A DNA stretch of 17,913 bases, taken from contig JBKPTC010000084.1 of NCBI GenBank assembly GCA_046735355.1, forward strand, positions 1-17,913, in the 5' to 3' direction. The notes beneath the pieces are model-generated. The model was not told the DNA's origin and did not search any database. It saw only the letters and a program-made list of their open reading frames with translations. The DNA is from DATAEU01 sp046735355 (GTDB lineage Bacteria; Actinomycetota; UBA4738; HRBIN12). Below, piece by piece: positions 1-6,118 of the stretch. Each line of letters begins with the position of its first letter. Position 1 is the first letter of the stretch. A program made the translations under genes and the position numbers.

Positions 1-1
1 C

Positions 2-40
2 GTGGAACCCCGTCCGATCGGCGAGCAGGCGGGGCTCTGA
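2..40 (+). CDS. possible 3' end of a plus-strand gene cut by the window edge
   Basis: One plus-strand frame is open from the window edge and stops at TGA 38-40, giving a tail ending in GEQAGL. The stop lies four bases before the end of the convergent gene at 45, which is how tightly packed convergent genes look here. Twelve codons are too few to identify a product or prove coding. The call rests on position alone. Confidence 0.25.
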   Translation: MEPRPIGEQAGL

Positions 41-44
41 CGGG

Positions 45-470
45 TCAGCGCGCCGTTCGGCGCCGCAGGCCGAGCACCAGCGCCGCCACGAGCCCCGCCG
101 CGGCGCCGAAGCCGACCGCCTGTCGAACCGTCATGAGGACGCGCCCGCCCGGCTCGACGGTGATCTTCGGCGCGAGCGCGACGCCGACGAACCCGCGCGG
201 GCCGACGGTCACGCCGCCACCGGCGAGGACCGTCTGCATCATGCCCTGCTCGAGCGTCACGTTTCCGCGCGCGAACACCGGACCGCCGCCGCCCTGACGG
301 AACGACACGTCGCCGCCGGCGACGATCGGACCGCCGCCGCCCTGTCGCATCGAGACGTCGTGGCGCGCCACCACGACCCCCGCCCCGCCCCGCGTGAGCG
401 CGACGTCCTCGCCGCGAACCACCCCGACGACGGCGCGCTCGATCTCCGTCCGTTCGCCATCCGTCTGCAT
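45..470 (-). CDS. membrane-anchored protein of six 16-residue glycine-rich repeats
   Basis: I do not recognise a named family. The 141-residue product has a short acidic N-terminus and then six back-to-back 16-residue units, about residues 22-117. Units two and three begin DVSMRQGGGGP and DVSFRQGGGGP, and the others are looser copies (DVALTRGGAG, NVTLEQGMMQ, GVTVGPRGFV, KITVEPGGRV). Alternating short beta strands with Gly turns suggest a beta-helix or bactofilin-like stack (inference). Residues 118-135 form one hydrophobic segment, followed by RRRTAR, so the protein is probably C-terminally anchored with its tail in the cytoplasm. There is no signal peptide. The ATG at 470 is chosen because GGAGGG lies about eight bases upstream; a longer frame reaching 587 has no such site. 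A scaffold or surface role is possible but unproven. Confidence 0.75.
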   Translation of the reverse strand: MQTDGERTEIERAVVGVVRGEDVALTRGGAGVVVARHDVSMRQGGGGPIVAGGDVSFRQGGGGPVFARGNVTLEQGMMQTVLAGGGVTVGPRGFVGVALAPKITVEPGGRVLMTVRQAVGFGAAAGLVAALVLGLRRRTAR

Positions 471-506
471 CGCCGGTCCCTCCGTTCCCTCGTCGGTCTC
501 GGATCG

Positions 507-512
507 ATGGTA
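507..512 (-). promoter_or_regulatory. possible -10 element for the 16-residue-repeat gene
   Basis: Read on the minus strand this is TACCAT. It would start a transcript near 500 with a leader of about 30 bases containing the GGAGGG ribosome site. No good -35 is visible. Confidence 0.3.
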
Positions 513-610
513 GGCACGGCGCGCGTCGGCGATGCGGGCATTCGGCCCGCGGTGTCCGGGCGGGTCGAGCCACCGCCTCCTCGCCACCGGTCATCCTCGG
601 AGGCGTGACC

Positions 611-616
611 TATCCT
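611..616 (+). promoter_or_regulatory. -10 element of a probable leaderless promoter (zinc-ribbon gene)
   Basis: TATCCT ends eight bases before the GTG at 625. This predicts a transcript starting at or within two bases of the start codon. No Shine-Dalgarno sequence precedes that GTG. The -35 region is not recognisable. Confidence 0.5.
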
Positions 617-624
617 GTCCGCCC

Positions 625-936
625 GTGAGTTCGATCGACGACCTCGTCACGGCCGATCGTACGTCCACCCCCCGTTGCTTCCTGTGCGGTCGGGCGACGT
701 TCGATCCGTCGAAGCGTGACCGGCCGTGGGTTCGGGCGACGGTGGGGGGGCAACAGGCGCTCGTCTGTCCCACGTGCCAGGAGGACCGTCCCGACTGGGC
801 GGTCCAGCTCGACCGGTGCGAGGCCTGCGGCGGCACGCGGTTGTCCGCCACGCTCGGAGAGGTCGTCTGCCGCGCGTGCGGCCACGTCAGGGGACAGGGT
901 CGACCGGCCGAGCCCGTCTGGCTGCCGGGCGCTTAG
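625..936 (+). CDS. small double zinc-ribbon protein, function unknown
   Basis: The 103-residue product has four CXXC pairs: Cys18/21, 48/51, 65/68 and 82/85. This spacing fits two zinc ribbons, each using two pairs. The second resembles the ribbons of nucleic-acid-binding proteins, but I cannot name a family. GTG 625 is chosen because a TATCCT element sits just upstream; an in-frame ATG at 532 would add a Pro/Arg/His-rich stretch that does not look like protein. The end is odd: codons for the last Gly and Ala and the TAG stop lie inside the tRNA-Val gene that starts at 927, so the two genes share ten bases. A role in RNA or DNA binding is a guess from the ribbons. Confidence 0.7.
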   Translation: MSSIDDLVTADRTSTPRCFLCGRATFDPSKRDRPWVRATVGGQQALVCPTCQEDRPDWAVQLDRCEACGGTRLSATLGEVVCRACGHVRGQGRPAEPVWLPGA

Positions 937-998
937 CTCAGGGGTAGAGCACTCGCCTTACAAGCGAGCGGTCGGAGGTTCGAATCCTCCAGCGCCCA
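927..998 (+). tRNA. tRNA-Val (anticodon UAC)
   Basis: The cloverleaf folds completely. The acceptor stem GGGCGCT pairs with AGCGCCC at 991-997. The D stem is GCTC/GAGC (936-939/947-950). The anticodon stem CTCGC/GCGAG encloses loop CTTACAA with anticodon UAC at 959-961. The T arm is GGAGG-TTCGAAT-CCTCC. The discriminator is A998, and the following bases are CCG, so the 3' CCA is not fully encoded and must be completed by CCA-adding enzyme. It reads GUA and GUG valine codons. Bases 934-936 (positions U8, A9, G10 of the tRNA) also serve as the stop codon of the upstream CDS. Confidence 0.97.
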
Positions 999-1068
999 CC
1001 GACGGCGACTCGGCGCCGACGCGCGCCGCTGCCGCGCAAGCGACCGCGTGTTGCGTCCGACTGCATGC

Positions 1069-1074
1069 TACGTT
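1069..1074 (+). promoter_or_regulatory. -10 element upstream of the S8 protease gene
   Basis: TACGTT ends nine bases before ATG 1084, predicting a leader of zero to three bases. A clear -35 is not seen at 17 bases. Co-transcription with the tRNA upstream is an alternative. Confidence 0.45.
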
Positions 1075-1083
1075 GAGCCGCGA

Positions 1084-3018
1084 ATGACCCGGCAGCCTCG
1101 TTCGGCGCACCTTCGATCGGCGCTTGCCGTGCTCGCCACCACATCCGCGCTGACGGGCTCCATCGCCTCGGCGCAGACCTCACCCGCGCCGTCGGCATCC
1201 GGGCGGCCGGCCTCGGCGGTCGGGCTCGATCGGCGGAAGGTTCCGTGGGGCAGCTCCGCGGCCAAGTACGTTCCGGGCCGGGTCGTCGTCGTGTGGCGCC
1301 GCGGCGCCGACGCCGTGGCTCGACGTTCGCTCGTCGCGGCGACCGCATCGTCCTCGATGGGCCGCGAGCCGGGGCGTGCGGTCGACGTCCTCCGGCTGTC
1401 GCCCGGCGCGTCGGTCGGTTCGACGGTCCGTCGGCTCGAAGCCTCGCCGCTCGTCAGATTCGCCGAGCCCGACCGGATCGCGACCATCGACGCGCCGAAC
1501 GACCCGTTCTTCGACGAGCAGTGGGCGCTCGAGAACACCGGGCAGTCGCATCACATCACGAGCTACTCGCGCGACGACGACGACGTCCTGAGGTCGCGGC
1601 GCGGGTCGCCCGGAGCCGACATCCACGCCCCCCATGCGTGGAGCGAGCAGACGCTGCACACGCCGACCGTCGTCGCCGTGCTCGACACGGGCGTCGACAT
1701 CGGCCATCCCGATCTGCAGGATCGGCTCTGGGACGGTGGTTCGGCCCATCCGTTGCACGGGTGGGACTTCGCCGACCACGATCCGGATCCCTCGCCGGTC
1801 GGGACGACCGTCGAGAACTCGCACGGAACGCACGTCGCCGGCATCATCGCGGCCGAGCCGAACAACGGGCTCGGCGTCGCGGGCGTCTGTCCAGACTGCC
1901 GCATCATGGCGCTTCGGATCGGCAACGGAACGGGGCTGACGCTCGGGGCCGAGCTGAAGGCGATCGACTTCGCGATCCATCACGGCGCCGACGTCATCAA
2001 CATGAGCTTCGGATCTCCCGCCTGGTCGGCGGCCGAGCGGCACGCGATCGCGCTCGCCGGACGTGCCGGGGTGCTCGTCGTCGCGGCTGCCGGCAACGGC
2101 AGCGCCGACAACGACGTGCCGTTCTATCTGAGCTCCGAGATCGCTGCGCCCGTGTATCCGGCCTCGTACACGCTCGGAAATATCGTGTCGGTCGCCGCGA
2201 GCAACGATCGGGACGAGTACGGCTACGCGTCGGTCTGCCGTGAGGAGGACGTACCGGTCGCGCGGTGCGCGTTCACCAACTGGGGGCATGACTCGGTGGA
2301 CCTGGCCGCTCCGGGCGTCGACATCCTGAGCACGGTCGCGCAGGGGACGGGCAGGGCCGAGTTCGACGGCGACTACCGCATGCTCGACGGCACGTCGATG
2401 GCCGCGCCGATGGTGTCGGGCGTCGCCGGACTCGTGCGGTCGGAGCACCCGGGCTATCCGCCGGCCAAGGTCAAGAACGCCATCATGAACGGCGTTGATC
2501 GACCACGGGCCCTCGTTCTGTACACGCGGAACGGTGTGGTGACGGGCCTTCCCGACCGCGCGCTGACGGGGAACTTCACGGTCACGCAGGGGCGGCTGAA
2601 CGCGCTCCGCGCGCTGACGGCGCCGACGACCGACGCGACGCCGCGCTCGGACGGCAACATCGACGGCGCCCGACGGATGCGCGGCCCGAGCGTCGGCGGC
2701 CGCGTGGCGTGGCCGGACGACGCCAACGACGTGTACCGCCGGCGGTTGCACCGGGGCGGCCGCTACCGCATCGTCCTCGACGGCGCGAACGGCGCCGACC
2801 TTGATCTGTGGGTCTGGAAGCCCGGAACCAAGGAGATCGCGCAGTTCACGCGCGGGTGCTTCCTCGGTCGCGCCTGCCCCGCGCTGCAGGCCGAGTCCGG
2901 CGGCGCAGGCGCCGACGAGAGCGTCGAGTTCCTCGCCCGCAAGACGGGGAGGTACTACGTGCAGGTCAGCGGCTGGTATTCGGGCGGCCGCTACCGGCTG
3001 CTCGTCGAGCGCGTCTGA
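1084..3018 (+). CDS. secreted subtilisin-like serine protease (S8) with C-terminal PPC-like domain
   Basis: The 644-residue product starts with a signal peptide (basic MTRQPR, a hydrophobic stretch, cleavage probably after ASA near residue 30). Residues about 62-140 look like a fervidolysin/I9-type propeptide. The catalytic domain has Asp201 in VLDTGVD, His247 in NSHGTHVAG, oxyanion Asn338 in AAAGN and Ser438 in GTSMAAP, so the triad is intact. From about residue 540 a beta-rich region with LDLWVW and YYVQVSG fits a bacterial pre-peptidase C-terminal (PPC) domain. Cysteines come in close pairs (269/272, 385/395, then CFLGRAC in the tail), suggesting disulfides in an exported enzyme. The ATG at 1084 is preferred over an upstream ATG at 1048 because the signal peptide then begins at the N-terminus. 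Its substrate is unknown; nutrient or envelope proteolysis is likely. Confidence 0.93.
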   Translation: MTRQPRSAHLRSALAVLATTSALTGSIASAQTSPAPSASGRPASAVGLDRRKVPWGSSAAKYVPGRVVVVWRRGADAVARRSLVAATASSSMGREPGRAVDVLRLSPGASVGSTVRRLEASPLVRFAEPDRIATIDAPNDPFFDEQWALENTGQSHHITSYSRDDDDVLRSRRGSPGADIHAPHAWSEQTLHTPTVVAVLDTGVDIGHPDLQDRLWDGGSAHPLHGWDFADHDPDPSPVGTTVENSHGTHVAGIIAAEPNNGLGVAGVCPDCRIMALRIGNGTGLTLGAELKAIDFAIHHGADVINMSFGSPAWSAAERHAIALAGRAGVLVVAAAGNGSADNDVPFYLSSEIAAPVYPASYTLGNIVSVAASNDRDEYGYASVCREEDVPVARCAFTNWGHDSVDLAAPGVDILSTVAQGTGRAEFDGDYRMLDGTSMAAPMVSGVAGLVRSEHPGYPPAKVKNAIMNGVDRPRALVLYTRNGVVTGLPDRALTGNFTVTQGRLNALRALTAPTTDATPRSDGNIDGARRMRGPSVGGRVAWPDDANDVYRRRLHRGGRYRIVLDGANGADLDLWVWKPGTKEIAQFTRGCFLGRACPALQAESGGAGADESVEFLARKTGRYYVQVSGWYSGGRYRLLVERV

Positions 3019-3022
3019 CGTG

Positions 3023-3064
3023 GCCGCGGCGCGAACGCCGACAGCCGGGCGCCGGCGCCGCGGC
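3023..3064 (+). terminator. possible GC-rich hairpin after the protease gene
   Basis: GCCGCGGC at 3023-3030 can pair with the same palindromic octamer at 3057-3064, with a further GC-rich palindrome inside the loop. There is no T tract, and the right arm ends where the next promoter begins, so it may be chance in GC-rich DNA. Confidence 0.25.
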
Positions 3065-3070
3065 TACGAT
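3065..3070 (+). promoter_or_regulatory. -10 element of a probable leaderless promoter (hydrolase gene)
   Basis: TACGAT is followed by exactly six bases and then GTG 3077, placing the expected transcription start on the first base of the start codon. Confidence 0.5.
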
Positions 3071-3076
3071 CCGTCG

Positions 3077-3772
3077 GTGCGGATCGTGTCGGCCGCGGCC
3101 TGTGTCTCCGTCCTCGCCCTGCTCGCGGCGGCCTGCTCGAACGCACCGGACGCGACGCCGCCGCCCGGATCCACGATCGTCAAGGTCAGCACGCCGGACG
3201 GCATCACGTTGAACGTCGTCGTCGCGGGAACAGGCTCGGACGTCGTCGTCCTGTCGCACGGCGCGACCGGAACGAAGGAGGACTTCTACGGTCTCGCGAC
3301 GTCGTTCGTCCGCGACGGCTGGCGTGCGATCGCGTACGACGCGCGCGGGGTGGGCGACTCGACGGGTGACGAGGACTTCACGAAGCGGAACGTGGACCTC
3401 CGCGCGGTGGTCGGCTACGCGCGCGACACCGGAGCCGGTACGATCGTGCTGGCCGGAGGATCGCTGGGTGCGTCCCTGTCGATCGCGATGGCGGGGGAGC
3501 TCGATGCGCATGCGATCGTGAGTCTGTCCGCGCCGCAGACCTCCTACGACGCGATCGACGCGGCTCGCTCCATCGGTGACTCGATCCCCGCGTTCGTCGC
3601 GGCGGCCGCCGGCAACCAGCCGTACGCGAACGACGCCCGGGCGCTAGCGGCCGCGCTCGGCGTCCAACCGGTGATCGTGAGCGGATCCGGCCACGGAACG
3701 GGGATCCTCCGGGACCGTCCCGAGCTGAAGGCGAGGATCGTGACGTTCGCCGACGACGCCGTCGGCAGATAG
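3077..3772 (+). CDS. putative alpha/beta-hydrolase lipoprotein
   Basis: The 231-residue product begins with a hydrophobic segment ending in LLAAAC, so Cys20 may be lipidated after signal peptidase II cleavage (an acceptable lipobox, though with Ala at -3). The rest is a short alpha/beta-hydrolase fold: oxyanion region HGATG (61-65), YDARGVGDS (87-95), nucleophile elbow GGSLGAS with Ser129, and His206 in GSGHGTG. The acidic residue usually found after strand 7 is unclear: that stretch reads AAAAGNQPYANDA, with Asn180 where Asp is common, and Asp186 is the nearest acid. GTG 3077 is supported by a -10 element six bases upstream and because it starts the lipoprotein signal. Substrate unknown; an esterase or peptidase-like role is likely. 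It converges on the next gene with only three bases between stop codons. Confidence 0.82.
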   Translation: MRIVSAAACVSVLALLAAACSNAPDATPPPGSTIVKVSTPDGITLNVVVAGTGSDVVVLSHGATGTKEDFYGLATSFVRDGWRAIAYDARGVGDSTGDEDFTKRNVDLRAVVGYARDTGAGTIVLAGGSLGASLSIAMAGELDAHAIVSLSAPQTSYDAIDAARSIGDSIPAFVAAAAGNQPYANDARALAAALGVQPVIVSGSGHGTGILRDRPELKARIVTFADDAVGR

Positions 3773-3775
3773 CGC

Positions 3776-4141
3776 TCAGTCCTCCGTCGATCGCACCGGC
3801 GTGTTCTGGTCCTGCACCATCAACCAGCGGTCGCCGTCGTTGCGGAACACGAGCGACAGGACGCTCGACTCATCCGTATCGCCGTCGCGGTAGCGCAACG
3901 AGAGCAAGACCGTCGCGAGGTCCGTTCCCTCGCGTAGATGGATGAGGTCAGGTTCGAGCGTCCAGGTCGTCGACGCGAACCACTCCCGGTGAACGTCGAG
4001 GAACGCCTCGCGCCCGAGGGAGACGGTGCCCGTCGAGCTCACGAGAACCACGTCCTCGGGATGGACGGTGTCCGCGAGCGTCTCGAGGTCGCGCGCCCGG
4101 ATCGCCGCCAGATGACGATCCACGTCCTCCTCGAGCGACAT
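3776..4141 (-). CDS. SnoaL-like / NTF2-fold protein
   Basis: The 121-residue product has the pattern of the SnoaL-like/DUF4440 group of small alpha+beta cone proteins. Helices at the N-terminus (VDRHLAAIRARDLETLADTV) are followed by a VLVSSTG strand, REAFLDVHREWF, and paired strands ending in WLMVQDQNTPV. Such proteins act as small enzymes (isomerases, cyclases, dehydratases) or ligand binders; nothing here fixes the substrate. ATG 4141 is chosen because the minus strand has GGAGGTGATC just upstream, the strongest ribosome site in the window. The frame stays open far upstream, but that part is antisense to the RodZ-like gene. It is convergent with the hydrolase and divergent from the RodZ-like gene. 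Confidence 0.85.
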   Translation of the reverse strand: MSLEEDVDRHLAAIRARDLETLADTVHPEDVVLVSSTGTVSLGREAFLDVHREWFASTTWTLEPDLIHLREGTDLATVLLSLRYRDGDTDESSVLSLVFRNDGDRWLMVQDQNTPVRSTED

Positions 4142-4144
4142 GCG

Positions 4145-4154
4145 GATCACCTCC
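4145..4154 (-). promoter_or_regulatory. extended Shine-Dalgarno site that sets the SnoaL-like start
   Basis: On the minus strand this reads GGAGGTGATC, a ten-base match to the complement of the usual 16S rRNA 3' end (GATCACCTCC). It sits three bases before ATG 4141, so the GGAGG core is eight bases away. It contrasts with the leaderless-looking starts elsewhere in the window. Confidence 0.7.
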
Positions 4155-4224
4155 GGGGCAATGGCTTCCCGGACGTCGGTGCTTCCACACATCGCTCGGC
4201 GGATGCCGTAGGCCGTGTGCGGAC

Positions 4225-4254
4225 TTGACCGCGCGCCGTTGTACTTCGGATACT
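4225..4254 (+). promoter_or_regulatory. sigma70-type promoter for the RodZ-like gene
   Basis: TTGACC (4225-4230), an 18-base spacer and GATACT (4249-4254) form a good housekeeping-type promoter. The start would be near 4261, giving a leader of about 37 bases before TTG 4298. Confidence 0.55.
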
Positions 4255-4297
4255 GACGGCCACAGTTCGAACCCCATGGCCGGAGTTCACTGAAGCG

Positions 4298-5056
4298 TTG
4301 CAGGCGGACCTTTCCCCGCGCGCCGGCATCGGGCCGGTGCTGCGCCGCGCACGCGAAGCGCGCGGTGTGTCGGTCGACGCTGCCTCGCGCAGTACGCGTA
4401 TCCGGCCCCGGTACCTCGAGGCGCTCGAGGACGATGCCGGCACCGACGCGTTTCCGGGCCCGATCTACGCGCGGTTCTTCCTGAGGGAGTACGCCCGGTA
4501 TCTGGGCGTGGACGACGCGCCGCTCGTCATCGCGCTCGAGGAGCGAGCGCCGGCGCCGCCGCCGCCGCTTCGCCTCGTCGGCGAGCTCGATCCCCCGCGC
4601 GGATGGGTCGGCCGGCTCGTCCGGGTGGCGGCGGCCGCCGCGATGCTCGGTCTGATCGCGCAGGCGGTGCTGGCCGCCGGTGACGCGCCGAACGGTGCGG
4701 GCGTGGACGCGGCCCGGTCGCGCCTCCTGACGCTGCCGGCCGGGGTCCACCGCGTGCACGGCATCCACGCCTCGCCGAAGGTCGAGGCGCCGATCCGCGT
4801 AGTCCTCACCGTCCTGGTTGCGACCCACGTCGAGGTGTTCGTCGACGGCGACAAGGCAGTCAAGCGCACGGTCGAGCCGCGGCGGCTCCGGTTCCGCTCG
4901 CTCCTGCGGCACCCCGGCACGCCGGCCGTCGATGTGGTCGTGGACGACGGCTCGGCCGTCCGGTTGGTCGTCAACGGCCGCGAGATCCCGACCGCCGACC
5001 ACACCCCGTTCCGCGCACGGTTCGTCGCGTCGTACGGACGCGCCGTCCGCGTCTGA
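4298..5056 (+). CDS. RodZ-like membrane protein with N-terminal helix-turn-helix
   Basis: The 252-residue product has the RodZ layout. Residues about 10-75 form a Cro/HTH_25-type helix-turn-helix (VLRRAREARGVSVDAAS, then RPRYLEALEDDAG and the FPGPIYARFFLREYARYLG signature). A proline run follows at 86-90, then one membrane segment at about 107-127, then a beta-rich external domain at about 160-250 like DUF4115. In rod-shaped bacteria RodZ links the MreB cytoskeleton to wall synthesis, with the HTH used for protein contact rather than DNA. No mre genes are present here, and many actinobacteria have RodZ-like proteins without MreB, so the exact role is open. TTG 4298 is the first usable start; GGAG at 4282 is somewhat far (12 bases). 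GTG 4337 is possible but would cut into the HTH. Confidence 0.83.
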   Translation: MQADLSPRAGIGPVLRRAREARGVSVDAASRSTRIRPRYLEALEDDAGTDAFPGPIYARFFLREYARYLGVDDAPLVIALEERAPAPPPPLRLVGELDPPRGWVGRLVRVAAAAAMLGLIAQAVLAAGDAPNGAGVDAARSRLLTLPAGVHRVHGIHASPKVEAPIRVVLTVLVATHVEVFVDGDKAVKRTVEPRRLRFRSLLRHPGTPAVDVVVDDGSAVRLVVNGREIPTADHTPFRARFVASYGRAVRV

Positions 5057-5060
5057 CGTC

Positions 5061-5089
5061 TTGTCCGAATCGAACACACGTTCTATCCT
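5061..5089 (+). promoter_or_regulatory. complete -35/-10 promoter, probably leaderless (radical SAM gene)
   Basis: TTGTCC (5061-5066), a 17-base spacer and TATCCT (5084-5089) are followed by seven bases and ATG 5097. The start of transcription should fall at 5096-5097. This is the best-formed leaderless promoter in the window. Confidence 0.65.
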
Positions 5090-5096
5090 CGATCCC

Positions 5097-6083
5097 ATGC
5101 CCGAACAGCTCTTCGAGATCGCGCGGCGGACCTTCGACACGCCCGAGTTCCGCGGCATCGAGTTCATCGAGGTCGAGGCCAAGTCCATCATCAACCGCGT
5201 GCCGGGCAACGGCGTCCCCTTCGACTGGTCGATCAACCCCTACCGAGGCTGCACGCATAGCTGCGTCTACTGCTTCGCAAGGCCCACGCACACGTTCCTC
5301 GACATGAACGCCGGGATCGATTTCGAGACCAAGATCGTCGTCAAGGTCAACGCGTCCGACGTCCTTCGGCGCGAGCTCGCCGCCAAGCGCTGGAAGGGCG
5401 AGCACATCGCGATGGGAACCAACACGGATCCGTACCAGCGCGCCGAGGGCAGGTATCGGCTGATGCCCGGCATCCTCCGGGCGCTGACGGACTACCGGAA
5501 CCCGTTCTCCATCCTCACGAAGGGAACGCTCATCCTGCGGGATCTCGAGCTCCTCCAGGCCGCCGCAGAGGTGACGGACGTCGGAACCGCGTTCTCGATC
5601 GGAACGCTCGACGAGGACGCGTGGCGCCGGACCGAGCCCGGAACTCCGCATCCGCGTAGCCGGATCGAGGCGGTCCGTGCGCTCAACGACGCCGGCATCC
5701 CGTGCGGCGTGCTGATGGCGCCGATCCTGCCCGGCATCACGGACAACCCGCGACAGCTGCGCGAGGTCGCGGCTGCGGCGCTCGACGCCGGGGCGACGCA
5801 CGTCTCGCCGATCCTGCTCCACCTTCGCGCCGGCGTCCGCGAGGAGTTCATGCCGTGGCTCGAGGAGCAGTATCCGGACCTCGTGCCGCGATACCGACAG
5901 ATGTACGCCAAGGCGTACGCATCGGCCGACGAGCGCAAGGCGCTCGGCGCGCGCGTCTCGGGCATCGTGCGCGCGCTCGGTGGCACCCGCGCGGAGCGCG
6001 GCGACGATCCGAACCGGCCGGAGCGATGGAACCGCGCCGACCCCGAGCTGGATGCGACACCGCAGCAGCTGAGGCTCGTCTGA
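5097..6083 (+). CDS. radical SAM protein, Rv2578c / SplB-like type
   Basis: The 328-residue product carries the radical SAM iron-sulfur motif CTHSCVYC (Cys52, Cys56, Cys59) inside NPYRGCTHSCVYCFARPTH. That form, with YCFAR after the motif and the later GTNTDPYQRAEG and ILTKGTLILRDLELL segments, fits the COG1533 group to which mycobacterial Rv2578c and the DNA-repair enzyme SplB belong. It should bind a 4Fe-4S cluster and cleave S-adenosylmethionine to a radical; the substrate is unknown, and true spore-photoproduct repair is not implied. No intein is present. ATG 5097 is supported by the promoter just upstream. It lies alone between two other leaderless units, so it probably has its own transcript, with read-through to the next gene possible. 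Confidence 0.88.
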   Translation: MPEQLFEIARRTFDTPEFRGIEFIEVEAKSIINRVPGNGVPFDWSINPYRGCTHSCVYCFARPTHTFLDMNAGIDFETKIVVKVNASDVLRRELAAKRWKGEHIAMGTNTDPYQRAEGRYRLMPGILRALTDYRNPFSILTKGTLILRDLELLQAAAEVTDVGTAFSIGTLDEDAWRRTEPGTPHPRSRIEAVRALNDAGIPCGVLMAPILPGITDNPRQLREVAAAALDAGATHVSPILLHLRAGVREEFMPWLEEQYPDLVPRYRQMYAKAYASADERKALGARVSGIVRALGGTRAERGDDPNRPERWNRADPELDATPQQLRLV

Positions 6084-6106
6084 GTCGCGCTGTCCAACGT
6101 CTCCGC

Positions 6107-6112
6107 TACGCT
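6107..6112 (+). promoter_or_regulatory. -10 element of a probable leaderless promoter (zinc-ribbon coiled-coil gene)
   Basis: TACGCT is followed by exactly six bases and ATG 6119. No ribosome site precedes the ATG and no clear -35 is visible. Confidence 0.5.
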
Positions 6113-6118
6113 TGCTCG

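Noticed and set aside
1001..1083. A second tRNA or small RNA after tRNA-Val
   Set aside because: No further cloverleaf or T-arm sequence is found; the stretch holds only the promoter region of the protease gene.
1180..2751. 523-codon open frame opposite the S8 protease
   Set aside because: No recognisable domain, Arg/Val/Asp-rich composition; a shadow of the protease gene.
4142..5236. Long N-terminal extension of the SnoaL-like frame
   Set aside because: The extension is antisense to the RodZ-like gene and has low-complexity Arg-rich sequence. A strong ribosome site marks ATG 4141 as the real start.
5097..6083. True spore photoproduct lyase
   Set aside because: Radical SAM motif and layout fit the wider Rv2578c/COG1533 group. 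I see nothing specific for spore photoproduct repair, and the neighbours are not sporulation genes.
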